From contig WHVD01000033.1 in the NCBI GenBank assembly GCA_015178975.1, positions 62,001-126,000 on the forward strand: DNA of 64,000 nt. Reading direction: 5' to 3'. Shown here piece by piece: positions 21,959-35,287 of the stretch. The stretch's first letter is position 1. Every line of letters starts with the position of its first letter. The translations under genes were made by a program, and so were the position numbers. Source of the stretch: Hysterangium stoloniferum. Lineage: Eukaryota; Basidiomycota; Agaricomycetes; Hysterangiales; Hysterangiaceae. Below the pieces are notes generated by a model, which did not search any database, was not told where the DNA came from, and saw only the letters and a program-made list of their open reading frames with translations.

Positions 21959-24466
21959 CCGCCACCAGTCGGAGAGTTAATTCCATGAAGGCACAGCGTT
22001 ATGGCCGTACTTACACGGGATACACAGCATTTCATCCACAAGGTTCCCTCACCTTCCTTGAACCTTATAGGCTCCACTGTCACGAGGTGACTACTTCTTA
22101 CGCCTTCCGCTGAAGGCTGACACAGCATATAATAATGGTTCAGTCGATTGTCACCTCATAGTATAGCATTTCTCAGCCTCAGAGTTGAAAGCAAAACCGC
22201 TTTTCTGATATCGAGAGGTGACATTGCCATGTACCATATAAATGCAGTCCAGAGCGATATCCAATGGTTGCTGCCTTCAGGTTGCCGCTGTTAGCCTCCG
22301 GCTTTGTCCAGAGAGATTGCACACTCCCTGTTTGATTTTGAAAACTTTCACTGAGGAGAAACCCAGGGCCAGTGATGGCCTAGGTCGCATTAATGGTAAG
22401 CAACGTACTTTTTTCATTTGCCCTCGCCATATCTTGATTGTGACGAATCCATCCGGGTGTGTATTAACACATTCTAAATATAATCTCGTCTCAGGCGACA
22501 CTGACAGCTAGCCTTATCATTGTCTGTCTGTCTGAGTGTAATGGTTCCCCCCAGGCTCACACGATTGATGCGTGGACATTGTTCTTCAAAGCGACGATGA
22601 CACGGTAGATCAAGCATTGTGACCCACTCGTAGTTTGACCCATTGCAGGCAGAGCTCTTCCGGTACGTAAAGATTCACCACGCTGGCTATGCTAATACAT
22701 TCCCCTTTTCTGCCATCTTTCTGCCCCCTTCGGTGCTGCCAATTCCACTGTGCCCTTTCAGCTCCATATGGGTCGCTGTAACAATCCTCTTCGTTCCCAC
22801 ACGATGGCCATTCATCGCAGCCCTGCCTTTGTCACCACAACCGATCCTTCATTTTCTCGTTTTGGCTAATTTGTCAGTCAAGGAATGGACGAGGGAGCCT
22901 TAGTCTTAACATACTTCCGAGATGATAATCGGCTGTTGTCGTCACAAAATGGGCGGAATATGCATCACAGTGTCCTGGCTCTCAAATAATCTCAGGTTCA
23001 GCAGGATAACAACAGAATTATGTCTTGGGAATACCATTTGGATCACTCTTGGCGACAATTATACTTCGCTATGCTGGTATCGGACCAAAAACGACAGCAA
23101 TTTCTTTCAAAGACAGTGGCAATGGTCGAACCCGGTCTCACACTGGTTCAGAAACCGTCCAGGAATATTTGCTGCCATGAGACGTATATATTATTAGTCA
23201 CAAAACACAAAGCCCTACAAAGCCAAAGGTATCATCGACACAATTCTCATCAGCAATGAATTCCAGAGTTGCAGTGAGTATAAGAAGTGATTGTATGAGC
23301 TTTCAACTCGACTCAAATGATGTAGGTTTATGCAACTATTAATGCCGCCAAAGCGAGCTGGAAAAAAAGGAAAAAGGAAAGATATTATCCTCTTCCTTGC
23401 TTGCTTTCAAAAAACCAGTGAAAGGTGTGGCCATCGTGCAAAGGAAGGAACGAGGATAGAAACTAATTCCCAAGACATTCACGTTTGAACCAGGTCGTTG
23501 AGATGCGCATTGTCCCTTAATGTGCAAGGAAACAAACAAGAATGGTGAGGGGAGAGAGCCCTGGTACATGCAGATTCTTGGTCAGATGGTCCAGCTATTA
23601 GTTCAGTATAGCCCCAATTATTCCTTTGAGAGCCGAAGCGGTCTCCAAGTCATTTACATCAGAAATAGACTGGTGAGGTAATGTCATGAAAAATTGAAAG
23701 ACAATACTGCAAGAGAAAAGATGGTAAACATAGTGTATTAAGGACTTCACAAGCAAGGAACCCACCCAAGTTGATGTGAATTGAGACCAGCACCGTGTTA
23801 TCATTGAAGAAGGTTAGCAAGGCGAAAAATTTCCACGACAGTGATTGCTATGTCGAAAAATGAATATGACCCCCCGAGGATGTCATATTTATGTTTATTC
23901 CATCCACCACGATAGTGAATATGGGTTAAAGGCCCTTGTTTATTGCAAGGGTTTGGGGTATAAGATCGCCGACCTGGAGATTGAACATGGATTTTGAAGA
24001 TAAGATTCGCGTGAACGAGAGAAATGTTGTCATGGATCAGTGATTATTCCTACTGTTCTCTGTTATTATTTAATGACTTCCTTCGTGTAATCCTAGGTAA
24101 GTGACGTGGGAACCGAGGTGGCGGGGCTTCTTCGAGATTTGGTAGTGGTATTCAATATGATGGGATGGTCGTTAATGAATCGGATGTGGTTCTAGCAACG
24201 ACTAGAACTTGCCGATATATTCAACATGAGAGAGAGAGAGAGAGTTGTGGAGCATGCTGCGAGGGAAAAAGTGGCTGTATGCGCTCTTAAAATGGATCAA
24301 ACCTCTATGTGGCTTGAAAATACGGTTACAGATATGAAGAGAAATCATTAAAATAGAGTCAAATTGATCGAGAAAGACTTTCCCCTGGGCAACTATATTT
24401 CTTCAAAACTGAGACCATGTTAGAATTAGACGATACGGCACCAGTGAAAGGTGTCGCCACGACGCA
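21959..24466 (-). repeat. Array unit V, second half, variant b
   Basis: Colinear with 4,019-6,600 and 36,368-39,300. Minus-strand open pieces: 22,277-22,501 (NTHPDGFVTIK), 23,339-23,569 (FLCTMATPFTG, like the exon-5 end), and 23,598-23,804 (exon-4/5-like with an acceptor CACCAG). Stops and frame changes interrupt every candidate exon. It is CpG-rich compared with its sister at 36.4-38 kb. Upstream of copy IV it contains the promoter region. Confidence 0.6.
24228..24244. repeat. GA microsatellite
   Basis: An uninterrupted GA run of 8-9 dinucleotides, expanded relative to the equivalent site in unit VI (about 38,970). Confidence 0.8.
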
Positions 24467-24679
24467 TCAGAAGCCATTGGCGGTGAGAACTAGACCTTCA
24501 TAGTCAATCATGGATCCTTCGTTGATTGAGTTGCGGATCGCGTCCCAATGGATTAGACTAGAAATGAGAATGGCGGTGGTATTGAAGCTGCGCACCGTGG
24601 TACACGCGAGTCCAGTCGAACACCGATTATTTCTTCGGCGCATACATAATGTAGCAACTCTGTGTTCGATGTGACGATG
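24467..24679 (-). repeat. Array unit V, middle segment, part 1
   Basis: Sequence like 39,240-39,480, reading on the minus strand VRSFNTTAILISSLIHWDAI, a diverged repeat of exon 5 (VRSLDTIPILVSLL). It is split from its continuation at 29,012 by the Ty3/gypsy element. GCAAC at 24,680-24,684 is the left target duplication. Confidence 0.6.
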
Positions 24680-24684
24680 GCAAC

Positions 24685-24920
24685 TGTAAGGTTCAGCTTT
24701 AAAGATAGCGTAATCCTTCGGTTTGAGCTTCTTAAGAAGAGGCACGAACAGAGTAGGAATAGGCTCCAATTTGAAATAACTACTCTAGTTAATGGGTGGC
24801 TTCCCTATTTATGCTAGCATTCGTAGACTAAACCCCCTAACGACAGATAATAGAAATGAAACAGTGTAATGATCGGAAAATTATCTACTCTCTCTTTACC
24901 CCCTGAGACAACGGCGGTAG
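24685..24920 (-). repeat. 3' LTR of gypsy element 1
   Basis: Matches 28,731-28,965 (shared CCCCTGAGACAA and TTTATGCTAGCATTCG). The outer end is TGTAAGG on the plus strand, next to GCAAC. Shorter than the 5' LTR. Confidence 0.8.
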
Positions 24921-27900
24921 ACCGTATGAATCAAGGTTAGCAACATCGAAATGTCGAGTACACTTTATGTTCTGATATGAAAACTCAGCAGTAGCTGAAT
25001 AATTGATTTTTGACTGTGATCCGTGAACAGCCAACTGGATAGTAAGTGGTTTTACTAGTGGATCCTTGACTACCTGCAGCTGATCAACTAACGTCGTCGA
25101 CATGAAGTCTGCAAGTGATCCACTATCAATTAGGGCTTTCACCGGTTGTTCATTGATGAATGCCTCAATGACCACAGGTTTTGGCAGGCAACGAGTAAAG
25201 TCTTTTGGTTGCATTGAGGAATTCTGGACCATTTCAACCCCATCATTTTGCAACTGACTCTTCTTCCTATGTCCTAACATCTTTTTCTTAGGCATATGAG
25301 CGGCGTTGACAAACACAACTGCCCCTGACAAGTCCTCTGTGACTTCTCCCCTGGCCACGATCTGTGGCACAGTCCATTTATCATGTTGGAGATGGTCCTT
25401 CGTAACCAAGTATGCTACTGATAACTCCCGGTCATGAATCTGATACAATCCTGCAGTGAATCGGATGATAAATCGCTGTCGCTCCACCCCATTTGTATCC
25501 GTCAAGATGCCTGTTATAATAGACTCGAAAACGAATCTCCAACAACTTACACATTGCCTCCTGGCAGTGTCGTCGAAAAGCTGGCATATCTTCGGTGAAC
25601 CCAGGTATGTGTTCTTCATACACAGCTTGTATTTTATCCTCTATGGCTTCATCAACCCTGAACACAGACCAGGGCATAAACAATGGCAAGTCAGTATTGG
25701 ACTCATCCCAAATCCGCAAGCCAGACTCTTCTGTATGTAACTGAGCTTCGGGGGAAATCCCTTCCTGCAATGCCTCCTCTGGTGTGAAATACTCTTTCAA
25801 AGCTGCCAGGAGGTACTGTCCTGGAGTGGGCCTGTTTTCTCTCCTTGGTTCGTCATCCTCTAGAGACTCCCCTTGGTCCGTCCCGCCCTCCATTAAAATA
25901 GCTGTACTTGCCATTTGAGCGATCGTCCAGTCCCCACTTAGGAGGGCCTGTTTTGAAATTGCCATATACAAGTGGGGTCGGAGACGATCTACTACTTCAT
26001 ATGTCCAGTGACAATGATCAAATATCACCTGAAACCGCTCGGTGTGACGCATCCTGGCATCACTGGACTCAACATTTGAAAAATACAGACAACACTGATG
26101 TTGTATTAGGGTTGCGACAGCAATTCGGTCAGCACAGTTATTGGTAAGTCTTTTCCCAGACCATTCAGAGTTACTTAATATACTTTGATCCACGCGATAC
26201 CCAGGTTCCCTACATTCTAGCAGCAGAGGTCCGGGTAAGACATTATCTTTAATCACAAAATCTGAAATTGACAAGGACACTTCAAATCATGTCTTTGGAT
26301 TTTGCCCCTCAGCGATGGCAGTATCCGGCCCAAAATATTCAGTAATTGATTTTTGCAGCCAAGCTGCGTAAATCCGCTCATGCAAAATATTAAACTCCTG
26401 TTGGTCTTCCATATTTCTCAACACAAAGGAGGCCATGTGGAGTGGTATCTCTGCATGCTCCTTTTTTTTCTCCAAATATGTGAGTCGTTTAACTCTGACA
26501 GATCCAGTGGACACCACAGTACCCTTTTTGGGTGCCGAAAGGAATTTTCCTTGAGGACAATTGCGGGATTCATGACCCTCCTTCTTGCAATTGAAGCATC
26601 GTCCTTCTGCTTGAAGTTGATTCATTTCTGTACAACTCAATTTCAAGCAAGGTACTTTAGTGGCGTTTTAAAACCTGGAAGATGTTGATGGATGAGATCT
26701 TTTTCCTTTTTCATCAGTTTGTCCCACTACCTGATTGGCTTGTTCATTCTTGTGTGGCCATCCTCGGTTCGATTTAACAAATGAGGTTTCCCTTCGTCCT
26801 TTGTCTATCTTACGAAACTCCTGAGCTGCTTCAAATCGAGTAGCAGTCTTGATGAGTCTCTTCCATGATGTGTTGTCAGGGTTTAACCCCTTGTCTAACC
26901 ATTTTTCCTGAAGGTAATCGTATGCGCTATCCCATACAATCTGCTTAAGTTGACACTCCTGGATGTCAGGAAACTGAATCACATTATGTTCAACATCTCA
27001 AGCACAATCCTGAAAGCACCTTCCACCCTGTTGGGATGTGGTCAATTGCTTCAGCAACTGCAATTTGTAATCGGCAGGGAAACAATAGTCGAAAAGACCA
27101 TCATACACAGCCTTTATGTCCACTTCCGCTTGCTCAATGCCACATGTTTCATATAGAATGAACTAGCCTTGCCATCCAGGAAGTACATAAATGATGAGCT
27201 TAACAGCCCATTTACGATCTAACCCATTAATTTCTGCCCAGAGATCATAGGCGTAGATGAAGGCTTCAAGTACATCAATTTCAGCTATGCTGTTATATAT
27301 TACAGCCTGCTTTGTTTTGACTCCAGCTAACAATTGTGTAGTCCACTTAGCATCGGCCTTCGACCTTTTTCACTTTTCATGTCTTATGCGCTTAGAGCTT
27401 GGTGAGTTTTTCTTTCCACACTTCTTCTTCCCGTTTCAGAATTGCTTTCTGTAAAATGTTCTGATCCCAATCCTGAATCAGGTGAGTCTGTGCTCCTTCT
27501 ACTGATTTCTGAATCGGTGGATATACTGCTGGCTGAATCATCTGATCCCTCACTACTAGATGGGCTGCTTGAGTCGGATGGTGGTCCAAACTTTCCTTGC
27601 CCTCCTACTGCAAAGTATCCACCATCAGGCACTTGTGAGGGTTCTCGTACATAATGGTTCATCACATTCTTATCCATCTGCTTTCTCAGCAACTGACGAT
27701 TTCACTTCTTGCTCTCCCCACCAGTGTTTAAACTCGGGGAAGCTTTACTAGGGTTCGTTAAGGGATGTTCACCCTCCATTCTCTCCTTTCCCTTAGGGGA
27801 CTGGGTTGACGACTTGTTTTTAGATCCAGTTACTTTTTCAGGCTCTAACCTGGAGGAGGATGGTTTGGTTGTCATGGGTTCATTTTCATCTACCTTAATG

Positions 27901-28730
27901 ACAATGGCACTTAGATTCAGGGAGACATGGGGAAAGGTAACTGGACTCTCCAACCCTCTAATCGTTCTCCTGGCTTTAGGTAAGGTCCACGTTTCTGGTA
28001 GCGGCCCCAACTGATCTTCGTCAGACTCTGAACAATCGGACCATCTAAACTGAGCAGCCTGGCTGTGCTCAAGTGCCATAGCCTTGGACCCTCCCTGGAA
28101 ATAAGAGCGACTTTGGGCAAATGAGAGGTTTCTCCTTTCGCAACATCCTCCGGAAGGTCTTTCGAGGGGCTGCTAGCTCTTTGGGATACAATAGGTTATA
28201 CTGGTATGTCCAGTTATGAAGAGTAACTGGAGTATGGAGGTATTCATTCATGAGGGGAAAAGGCTCTCTCTCTCTCCCACTTTCAGACGATTCATTCGAG
28301 GCTTCATTACTGGGAGCATGGTCATTTCCACCAGATGTGGCCATCAAGGAATCAGAGGTTATTGTCGATACCTCTTCCATCTCGGCATCGTGGTCCATCC
28401 TTCCCTCTCCCCCCTGATGTGTAGGGAGGATTGGTTCGGGGCCCGTGGCATTCAGAGGCAAAGAAGTACTACTCACCGATGCAACGGCCGGATCGTTCAA
28501 CTCATCAACTACCACCATTTTTCGAACAATTCTCTTGCTCCACATGGGGATTGCACTTCGGACTGTGCCTCGGCGAGTGACGGGTTGATTAATCTCGGAC
28601 ATTATGGCGGTATTGGTAGGTATTTGGTTTGGTAGTGTGCACACGTGTTATTGTTAAAACCTAGTGGGTGATCAGTCCACTAGTAGAAAATATAAAAGAA
28701 TACGAAATTGAAGACAAAATACTCAAAAAG

Positions 28731-29006
28731 TGTATGGTTCAGCTTTAAAGATAGCATAATCCTTCGGTTTGAGCTTCTTACGAAGAGGAATGAACAGAGT
28801 AGGAATAGGCTCCAATTTGAAATAACTACTCTAGCTAATGGGTGTCCCTATTTATGCTAGCATTCGTAGACTAAACCCCCTAACGACAGATAATAGAAAT
28901 GAAACAGTGTAATGATCGGAAAATTATCTACTCTCTCTTTACCCCCTGAGACAATGGCGGTAGACTGCTCCGTGCCAAGTCCGCCACCAGGTCCGCTCCC
29001 GTTACA
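28731..29006 (-). repeat. 5' LTR of gypsy element 1
   Basis: 276 bp, reading TGTAACGGGAGC...AACCATACA on the minus strand. The outer edge is followed by the duplicated GCAAC at 29,007-29,011. Confidence 0.8.
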
Positions 29007-29011
29007 GCAAC

Positions 29012-30399
29012 TTAGATTGATGATTTTGAAGTACTGTGAGTCTTTGTCAATGTTAAAGCTGACATCTGGCAGTCTCCTTGGCTAGCACCATTATAGCGAC
29101 TAACTCACCAGCATTATTTTTGATAAACCTGCCTGGAACCCTCATAGTTATATTGCGGGGGTTATTTTCCGAAAAATGGAGATGTAAGTCGAATTCGTTA
29201 ATGCTATCGACACATCAATGAAAGGTATGGCGACTACGCACAGGAAAGAACAGGTAACGATAACCAACGTTCAAGAGTCCGATGTATCTTGTCTTTCATA
29301 TTGGATTGAATCAAATGTCTTTTCGATACTACTCGAAATGAAACAATTCAAACATAACAATCGGTAGAATGAACCCCAATGAACAAAAATGAAAGCAGCA
29401 CGTGAAATGTCGGGATAGCCAGTAAAATACATCGTCGTGGCGTGTAGTCTGACCCTAGCAACTGAAACATTCAAACACAGCACAAACGAGATGTCTTGGC
29501 TTGGCTTGTGCACGTGGCGGGTCGCTGTGGGTCCTCTTCAGCTGATTCCCCCTAACATCACCATGAGTTACCTTTCCCTTATCTAAGGTGAATGCTCACG
29601 ACAATGTGAAGATGTGTCAGTGTCTTGATCATGGTGTTGTCCAATGGCTTGACCCGGCTATTTCACGAGAATAACGGTGGGACAGCCTTCTTTGAGACGT
29701 CCTAGTGGTATTCGATTGACATTGTTATCACTAGTATATGCGATGTGATTTCACCGAGTTGTCCTCGAAATATTTTCAACACCAGTCTAGAGAACCTCAG
29801 CAATCATTACAAGTAAATATCTTTGCTATTAAATTGCGTCAAATTATGTAGTTTCATACAACTCTCAAGTCCGCAGTCTGTTTGAAATGATTGTCATTTA
29901 TAAATAGGATCTCAGTCTAGCCACGGGTGGTCCCCAAAAGTGTATTTGACTCACGTATGGCATCAGCGCGTCCAAGCTGCAGCGCTCGTGGCAATGGTGA
30001 AAAATGACTATATGCGCTATTATATTTTCTCGACCTATGGGTGTTTGATTGTCAAGTGATCAATGGAAGAAAAATAGTTTAAGGAAATTCGCTCAACACA
30101 TTCCCCCGCATGGTGTGGAGGCCCTTGGTCTGAATATAATGGATCTTGTCGATTGAACACTGGCCTGAATGTATGGTGAGCCTGAACACGACATGTATCG
30201 AAATGGCGATGGGGGAGGCCTTTTTCAGACCTTCAATGACATCGTATTTAAAACAAATGTAGTTCATGATTCAGATGTTAGTATAGGGACGGTTAGTGCC
30301 CCAAAATGTATTCAACGCATGTGTGGGGACACTGCAGACCTCGCGGCGATAATACAAAGTGATTATATGTGTTCTTACATAGGTTCAAATAATATAGCT
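29012..30399 (-). repeat. Array unit V, middle segment, part 2
   Basis: Continuation of 24,467-24,679 after the gypsy insertion. Minus-strand piece 29,271-29,513 (LCLNVSVARVR, YFTGYPDIS) is shared with 49,459-49,746. The plus strand has a 139-codon open frame at 30,169-30,588 that overlaps exons 5 and 6 of copy V in antisense. Confidence 0.5.
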
Positions 30400-31335
30400 T
30401 TATACCATCTGGAACCCCAGCTGCAAAGTGAGTTGAATGAAGGGCGACGCTATTTGTTTCCTTGTGGTTTGGTTGAGATGTGTCAGCATTATCGAAGAGA
30501 AATGATTAGCAAGTGTGTCCAATTGATGGTGCAAGACCTTTGTCAGGGCAACCATGTTCCTCCACCACTGATATGGGGGTCTCGTTAGACCCTACTGACA
30601 CAAGTGGATGGTGTGGCGACCACGGAAAGGAAAGAACGTGCGGTCAAATATAAATGCTCAAGCGGGTAACTAATAGATTGGTCATGTCTCGAAATGTGCA
30701 TGATGTCACAATGTGGAAGAAGAGAAACGAGCAGGACGATGATATCGAGGCTTCGCACTGTGGTACACACAGATTCGGGCCTGGAAGATCCAGCTATCAG
30801 TTTCAGAGTAACCACCATTATTATCTCGGCAGAATGCAAGAGTGTGGAATTTGGACTCGCTTCCATCAGAATCAGACTGGTAGGAAAGTTGCATAGGTGG
30901 ATGTAAGATGGTGCTACAAGGTCAGATATTGTGAACACACCGTACGATGGGCCCAATGAGTGAAGAAACCACATTCAGCTGGTTGATGTAATCGGTGAGA
31001 AGCATGCCATCATCGAAGAAAGTTTGCAAGGACCGCATACTCCAATACAGTGAATATGATATTTCCGAATCAATATGACGTGTCAATGACGCTGTATGCA
31101 TATTTATGTCGTCCACTAAAGCCTTCAATGCAGCTCCAGCAATATCTCGAAACGATGCATCTTGGTGGATGCAACACACGAGAAGCCGTGTAAGATAGTC
31201 ATACGATGTCAGTCGGTGTGGGTAATTTTGTCTGTTATTGTTTGTGGATGAAATGATGTGATGTCACAACGCACGATTGTATCCAGAATTCAATGCAAGC
31301 TCTGATCACCATGAGCTCCTCTACAGATACTTGAC

Positions 31336-31640
31336 TGTTGAAATAGGCTCTTGCACTCTAATCCTATGTCAAGTCTATGTCAAGCTTACATGGCCATACC
31401 AGGATGTGTTGTCCCTGACATGTATACTAATGGTTGAAGCTTATATTAGCAACAACCTATTTAACTGCTACAGTTGCTATCCCATACCTCAGTTGAACCA
31501 TTACATGTATCAACTGAGGTATGTAACTACTGTTACTTTCATGATGTGTTATTTAACTAAAGCCTACTGTAGCATATTTCATTACAGGTAATAAATATAG
31601 TTGAACCATTACGTGTATCAACTGAGTGTATTTTGTTACA
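31336..31640 (+). repeat. 5' LTR of the copia element
   Basis: 305 bp, TGTTGAAATA...TTTTGTTACA. It contains two near-identical internal copies of a GTTGAACCATTAC...TATCAACTGAG motif. The same final ATTTTGTTACA recurs at 35,277-35,287, next to the second TTGAC. Confidence 0.8.
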
Positions 31641-34600
31641 GGTTATGGACCCCGACCCACGTTGCTGAACCAATCCGAACTCAAACCGAAAGCCGACATA
31701 TACAGCATTATTGAGAAACTATCGTCGCACCAGAAACCAACCAACAGAACTTACTGAACCTGAACCTGACAAACTGAACCAAGTAAACTTGGCCCCCAAC
31801 TGACTAAAATTGATAAGTTGATAACACGGGAACAATCATGTCCACGCAACCCTCTCTCTTTATACTCGAATCCGAAGAATGTTTCGATGGCCACAATTGG
31901 CTCACATGGCATGACACTATTTGGTCCATCGCAGGTGCATGGGGCATTCAAGGATACCTAGATGGGACGATTCAGAAACCATCCCCACTCATAACAAACA
32001 CCATACCCAAATGAACGAGTTACTGGGGCTCCAAGAACCTATTGCCCGAGGAGTAGGAAGAACATAATGCGTACACGAAAGCCATGATTGATTTAAATGT
32101 CAAGAATCCTGTTGGGCATGGCATTAAACCCACCGACACCACAGGAGAAGTGTGGTCTGCCTTAAAAGACATCCACAACACGTCATCCGATATAGGACTG
32201 CTGAATGCCAACAACAAATTGCACGCAATTAAGCATGTCAACAGCACTGATATCTTAAGCCATTTTGCATGCCTGCATGAAGGATGGGCAAAGGTTAATG
32301 CACAAGGTGGTAAAGTGGATGACTCAATGTTCCACATGATCATAATAGCATCAATGGCTAAAGAATGGGACCTAGTTATTGGCACATTGTTCTCACTAAA
32401 AACATTGAAAGAGGTAATTGCAAATCTCACCCTTTACAACATGACACTTGCCCAACACAGAAAGCAAACCCCGCAGACATCCCAAGCACTTGCAACTACA
32501 AGGCCGGGTCATTCTACAGATGTGTGCTCCAACCCCAACTGTAAATGTGTGGGGCACACAATCGACAGGTGCTTTAAACTTGGTGGGGGAATGGAAGGTC
32601 AATTCCCAGATTGGTGGAAGAAGAAAGGCACCATGACCAGTGGGAGTCAAAATGCGCAAGGAAGTCAAAATGTGCAGCAACAAAAACCACTGGTCAACAC
32701 ACCTTCAAAGCCGATCGCAAACATGGCAGTCGTGCCATTGACACCATTCACCTCCAGCTCTGGGGAGTTCCATGCTTTCATGATGCAGACAGAATCCACC
32801 ACCTCCACCGTCATAACCTATGCCGACTCGGCAGCGAGCAATCATTTTTTTATTAACATAGAAGACTTTGGGTCATACATACCTTATGCTGTAAAGGACA
32901 GGTCCACAGCCCATAGTGGTAGTACCTTCCCGATATGCGGAAAGGGGACAGTCAGTAAATGATGCATTTACGAGGGATGTGTCATCAATCTCATCTTCAA
33001 AGACGCATTGCATTACCCAACATTATCTCACAATCTTGTGTCTTCAGGAAACTTGACAACAACGGGTGCTATGCAACCTTTGGAGGGGGAGGCATTACCT
33101 GAACAATGTACAAGATCAATGTCTTCCCACCAACCGGCCCTCTTCTGAATAGTGCTCGCCAGCTCCCAAATATACAAGTATAATCAATGTGCAGATGAAC
33201 GCACTCCCAATCAAATCCCATGACCAGCCAACAGATGTGGATAACTGGCACCGATGTCTCGGCCACGTAAACTATGATACGGTTGAGTGAATGTTGAAAA
33301 ATGGCATAGTCCACGCAATGAGTATCACCACACTGACACCTCAACTGGGCACATGTGAGGGGTGCATCATGGGAAAGCACATGCACCACCCTTTCTACAC
33401 CAACAATGAATGCGAAACCACTATTGGTGAAGGTGTCTATATCGATCTCTGGGGACCATCCCGAGTACAGTCTATTGGCAGGAGAAGTTATATGGTGCCA
33501 TGTGTGGATAGGTATACCAGTCACCACAAACTGTTCTTCCTGTCAAGCAAGGAGGCCAAGACAACCCTATCTGCTTTGAAGCAATACACTGCACTTACCA
33601 AGTGCCAGACAGGGATGAAAGTGTGCAAGATACATACTGACGAAGGCACTGAGTTCTTCAATAATGCATCATGGACTACATACCTAAGTGAGCAGGGCAT
33701 AGTTCATGAATCCACCACTGCCTACTCTTCCCCATCGAACAGCATTGTCAAGTGGTGCCATCATACGATTATCAAACACATTCGGGTATACCTATACAAA
33801 AACACCCTGCCTCCATCTCTGTGGTGTGAAATAGCAGCAGCAATCGGATATGTTATGGATTTCATACCCACTGCCAGAAACCCCAATGTGACACCCTTTG
33901 AGCTATGGAATGGAAAAAAGCCTGATATCTCCCATCTCCGACCTCTTGGGTGCATAGTGTATGCCAAATTCCCATTGCTGCTGGTGGGGGACTCAGCAAG
34001 TTGGACCCGTGATCCATTAAGGGAGTACACATTGGGTACTTCAGATGCGATGCCTATTGTATCTATGACCCAGAGACCTGCTGCGTTTACATTATTTTCG
34101 AAAAGGGCCACATCCAGAAAATGCTGACCAGCCTGTCAAGTGAGGGGGAGAATATGATCGACCATGTTACAATTGACATGCTGACCAGTGAAACAGACGA
34201 TACTCACAGGGGCCTAGCGCCAGTGCACGAAAAGGCTTCCCCAACTAACACATCATAGCCACCTACCTCAGCACTGACCACTGCAGAACTCGCACCACGC
34301 CATTCATTGCGTGTACCTATACCCATGAGAGCACTCAAATACTCAATTGCATTGGAGGAAAACATACGAGATGCCCAAGCAGCTGGAGAAGCTTGGGCAT
34401 ACAATCACGACAAGAGCACCCTCCATACTATTACCAAGGCATTACCAGACCCGACAAACATGTGGCTCCCTAATACCTACAGTGAGGCGATGACACTCCC
34501 CAATACATGGGAAGAACTGATAAACAAGGAACTTGTGATGATGAGGAAATGCGGAATTTGGACAGTAGTGGACTGCCCTGAGGATGCTAGACTTGTGAAA

Positions 34601-35287
34601 ACCCGCTGGACCTTTGCAAATAAATACAACGGCAATGGCAATTTTATCACACGAAAGGCACACCTCATTGCTAAGGGGTTTATGCAAATTCCTGGCATTG
34701 ATTTCTTCGAAACCTATGTATGCCTCAGTCATACGATACGAGTCATTGCAAATGAACCTCACCATCACTGCAGCAACAGACATGGAAGCCTGGCAAGTCG
34801 ACTACGTCACAGCATATCTCAACTCTGTCCCTCAAGCTACTACATACATAGAGTTACCTGATGGGGTGAAGGAAGTGGGAAAAGTTGGATGGCTGGAGAG
34901 GACGCTGTATGGCACAATGGATGGTGCTAACAGCTGGTGGGGTACTCTGGACAGGGAAATGGGCGAGTTAGGCTATTACCACTCAAAAGCTGACCCATCA
35001 GTACACTCTAGACATGCAAACGGAAATACAACCATCACAAGCACTTACATGGATGACACCACCAGAATATCATCCTCTAAAGAGGAAGACGAACAAGCAA
35101 AAGAAGAACTAGGTCAGACCTATGAGACAAAAGACCTGGAGGATGCCAACCTTGTCTTGGGGATATGTATCGACAGGGATAAGGAGCACGGAACAATAAG
35201 AATATCACAGCATGCATACCTCAAACGCGTTCTCAAGCATTTTGGAATGATGGAATTGAACCCCCCATCCAACACCATTTTGTTACA
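31336..35287 (+). mobile_element. Ty1/copia element in exon 3 of copy V
   Basis: Flanked by the 5-bp duplication TTGAC (31,331-31,335 and 35,288-35,292), with a TG start and a CA end. Parts in order on the plus strand: 5' LTR; gag (from about 31,838; zinc knuckle CSNPNCKCVGHTIDRC near 32,530); protease (YADSAASNHFF near 32,820); integrase (CEGCIMGKH near 33,350, THTDE-like IHTDEGTEF near 33,630); reverse transcriptase (TRWTFANKYN near 34,600; DDT at YMDD near 35,050). The 3' end is marked by only about the last 11 LTR bases. Broken, with several interruptions. The insertion is younger than the array duplication it interrupts. Confidence 0.85.

Larger units (their letters stand above)
24685..29006 (-). 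mobile_element. Ty3/gypsy element 1 (gag-protease remnant with two LTRs)
   Basis: Bounded by TGTAA...TTACA LTR ends and by the duplication GCAAC (24,680-24,684 and 29,007-29,011). On the minus strand there is a long Ser/Asp/Glu-rich leader, then a gag region with a zinc knuckle (CFNCKKEGHESRNC, about 26,560-26,600), an unidentified 282-codon stretch (25,432-26,280), and an aspartic-protease motif (ALIDSGSLADF, about 25,120). No reverse transcriptase or integrase was found, so the copy is defective and shorter than a full element. The LTRs look about 96% alike by eye over the shared part, which suggests moderate age. Inserted into the array's middle segment. Confidence 0.85.

Noticed and set aside
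25432-26280. 282-codon frame as an independent host gene
   Set aside because: It sits between the zinc knuckle and the protease inside gypsy element 1, so it belongs to the element.
27442-28014. Plus-strand frames opposite gypsy element 1
   Set aside because: Antisense to the Ser/Glu-rich leader and gag; no introns or conserved motifs.
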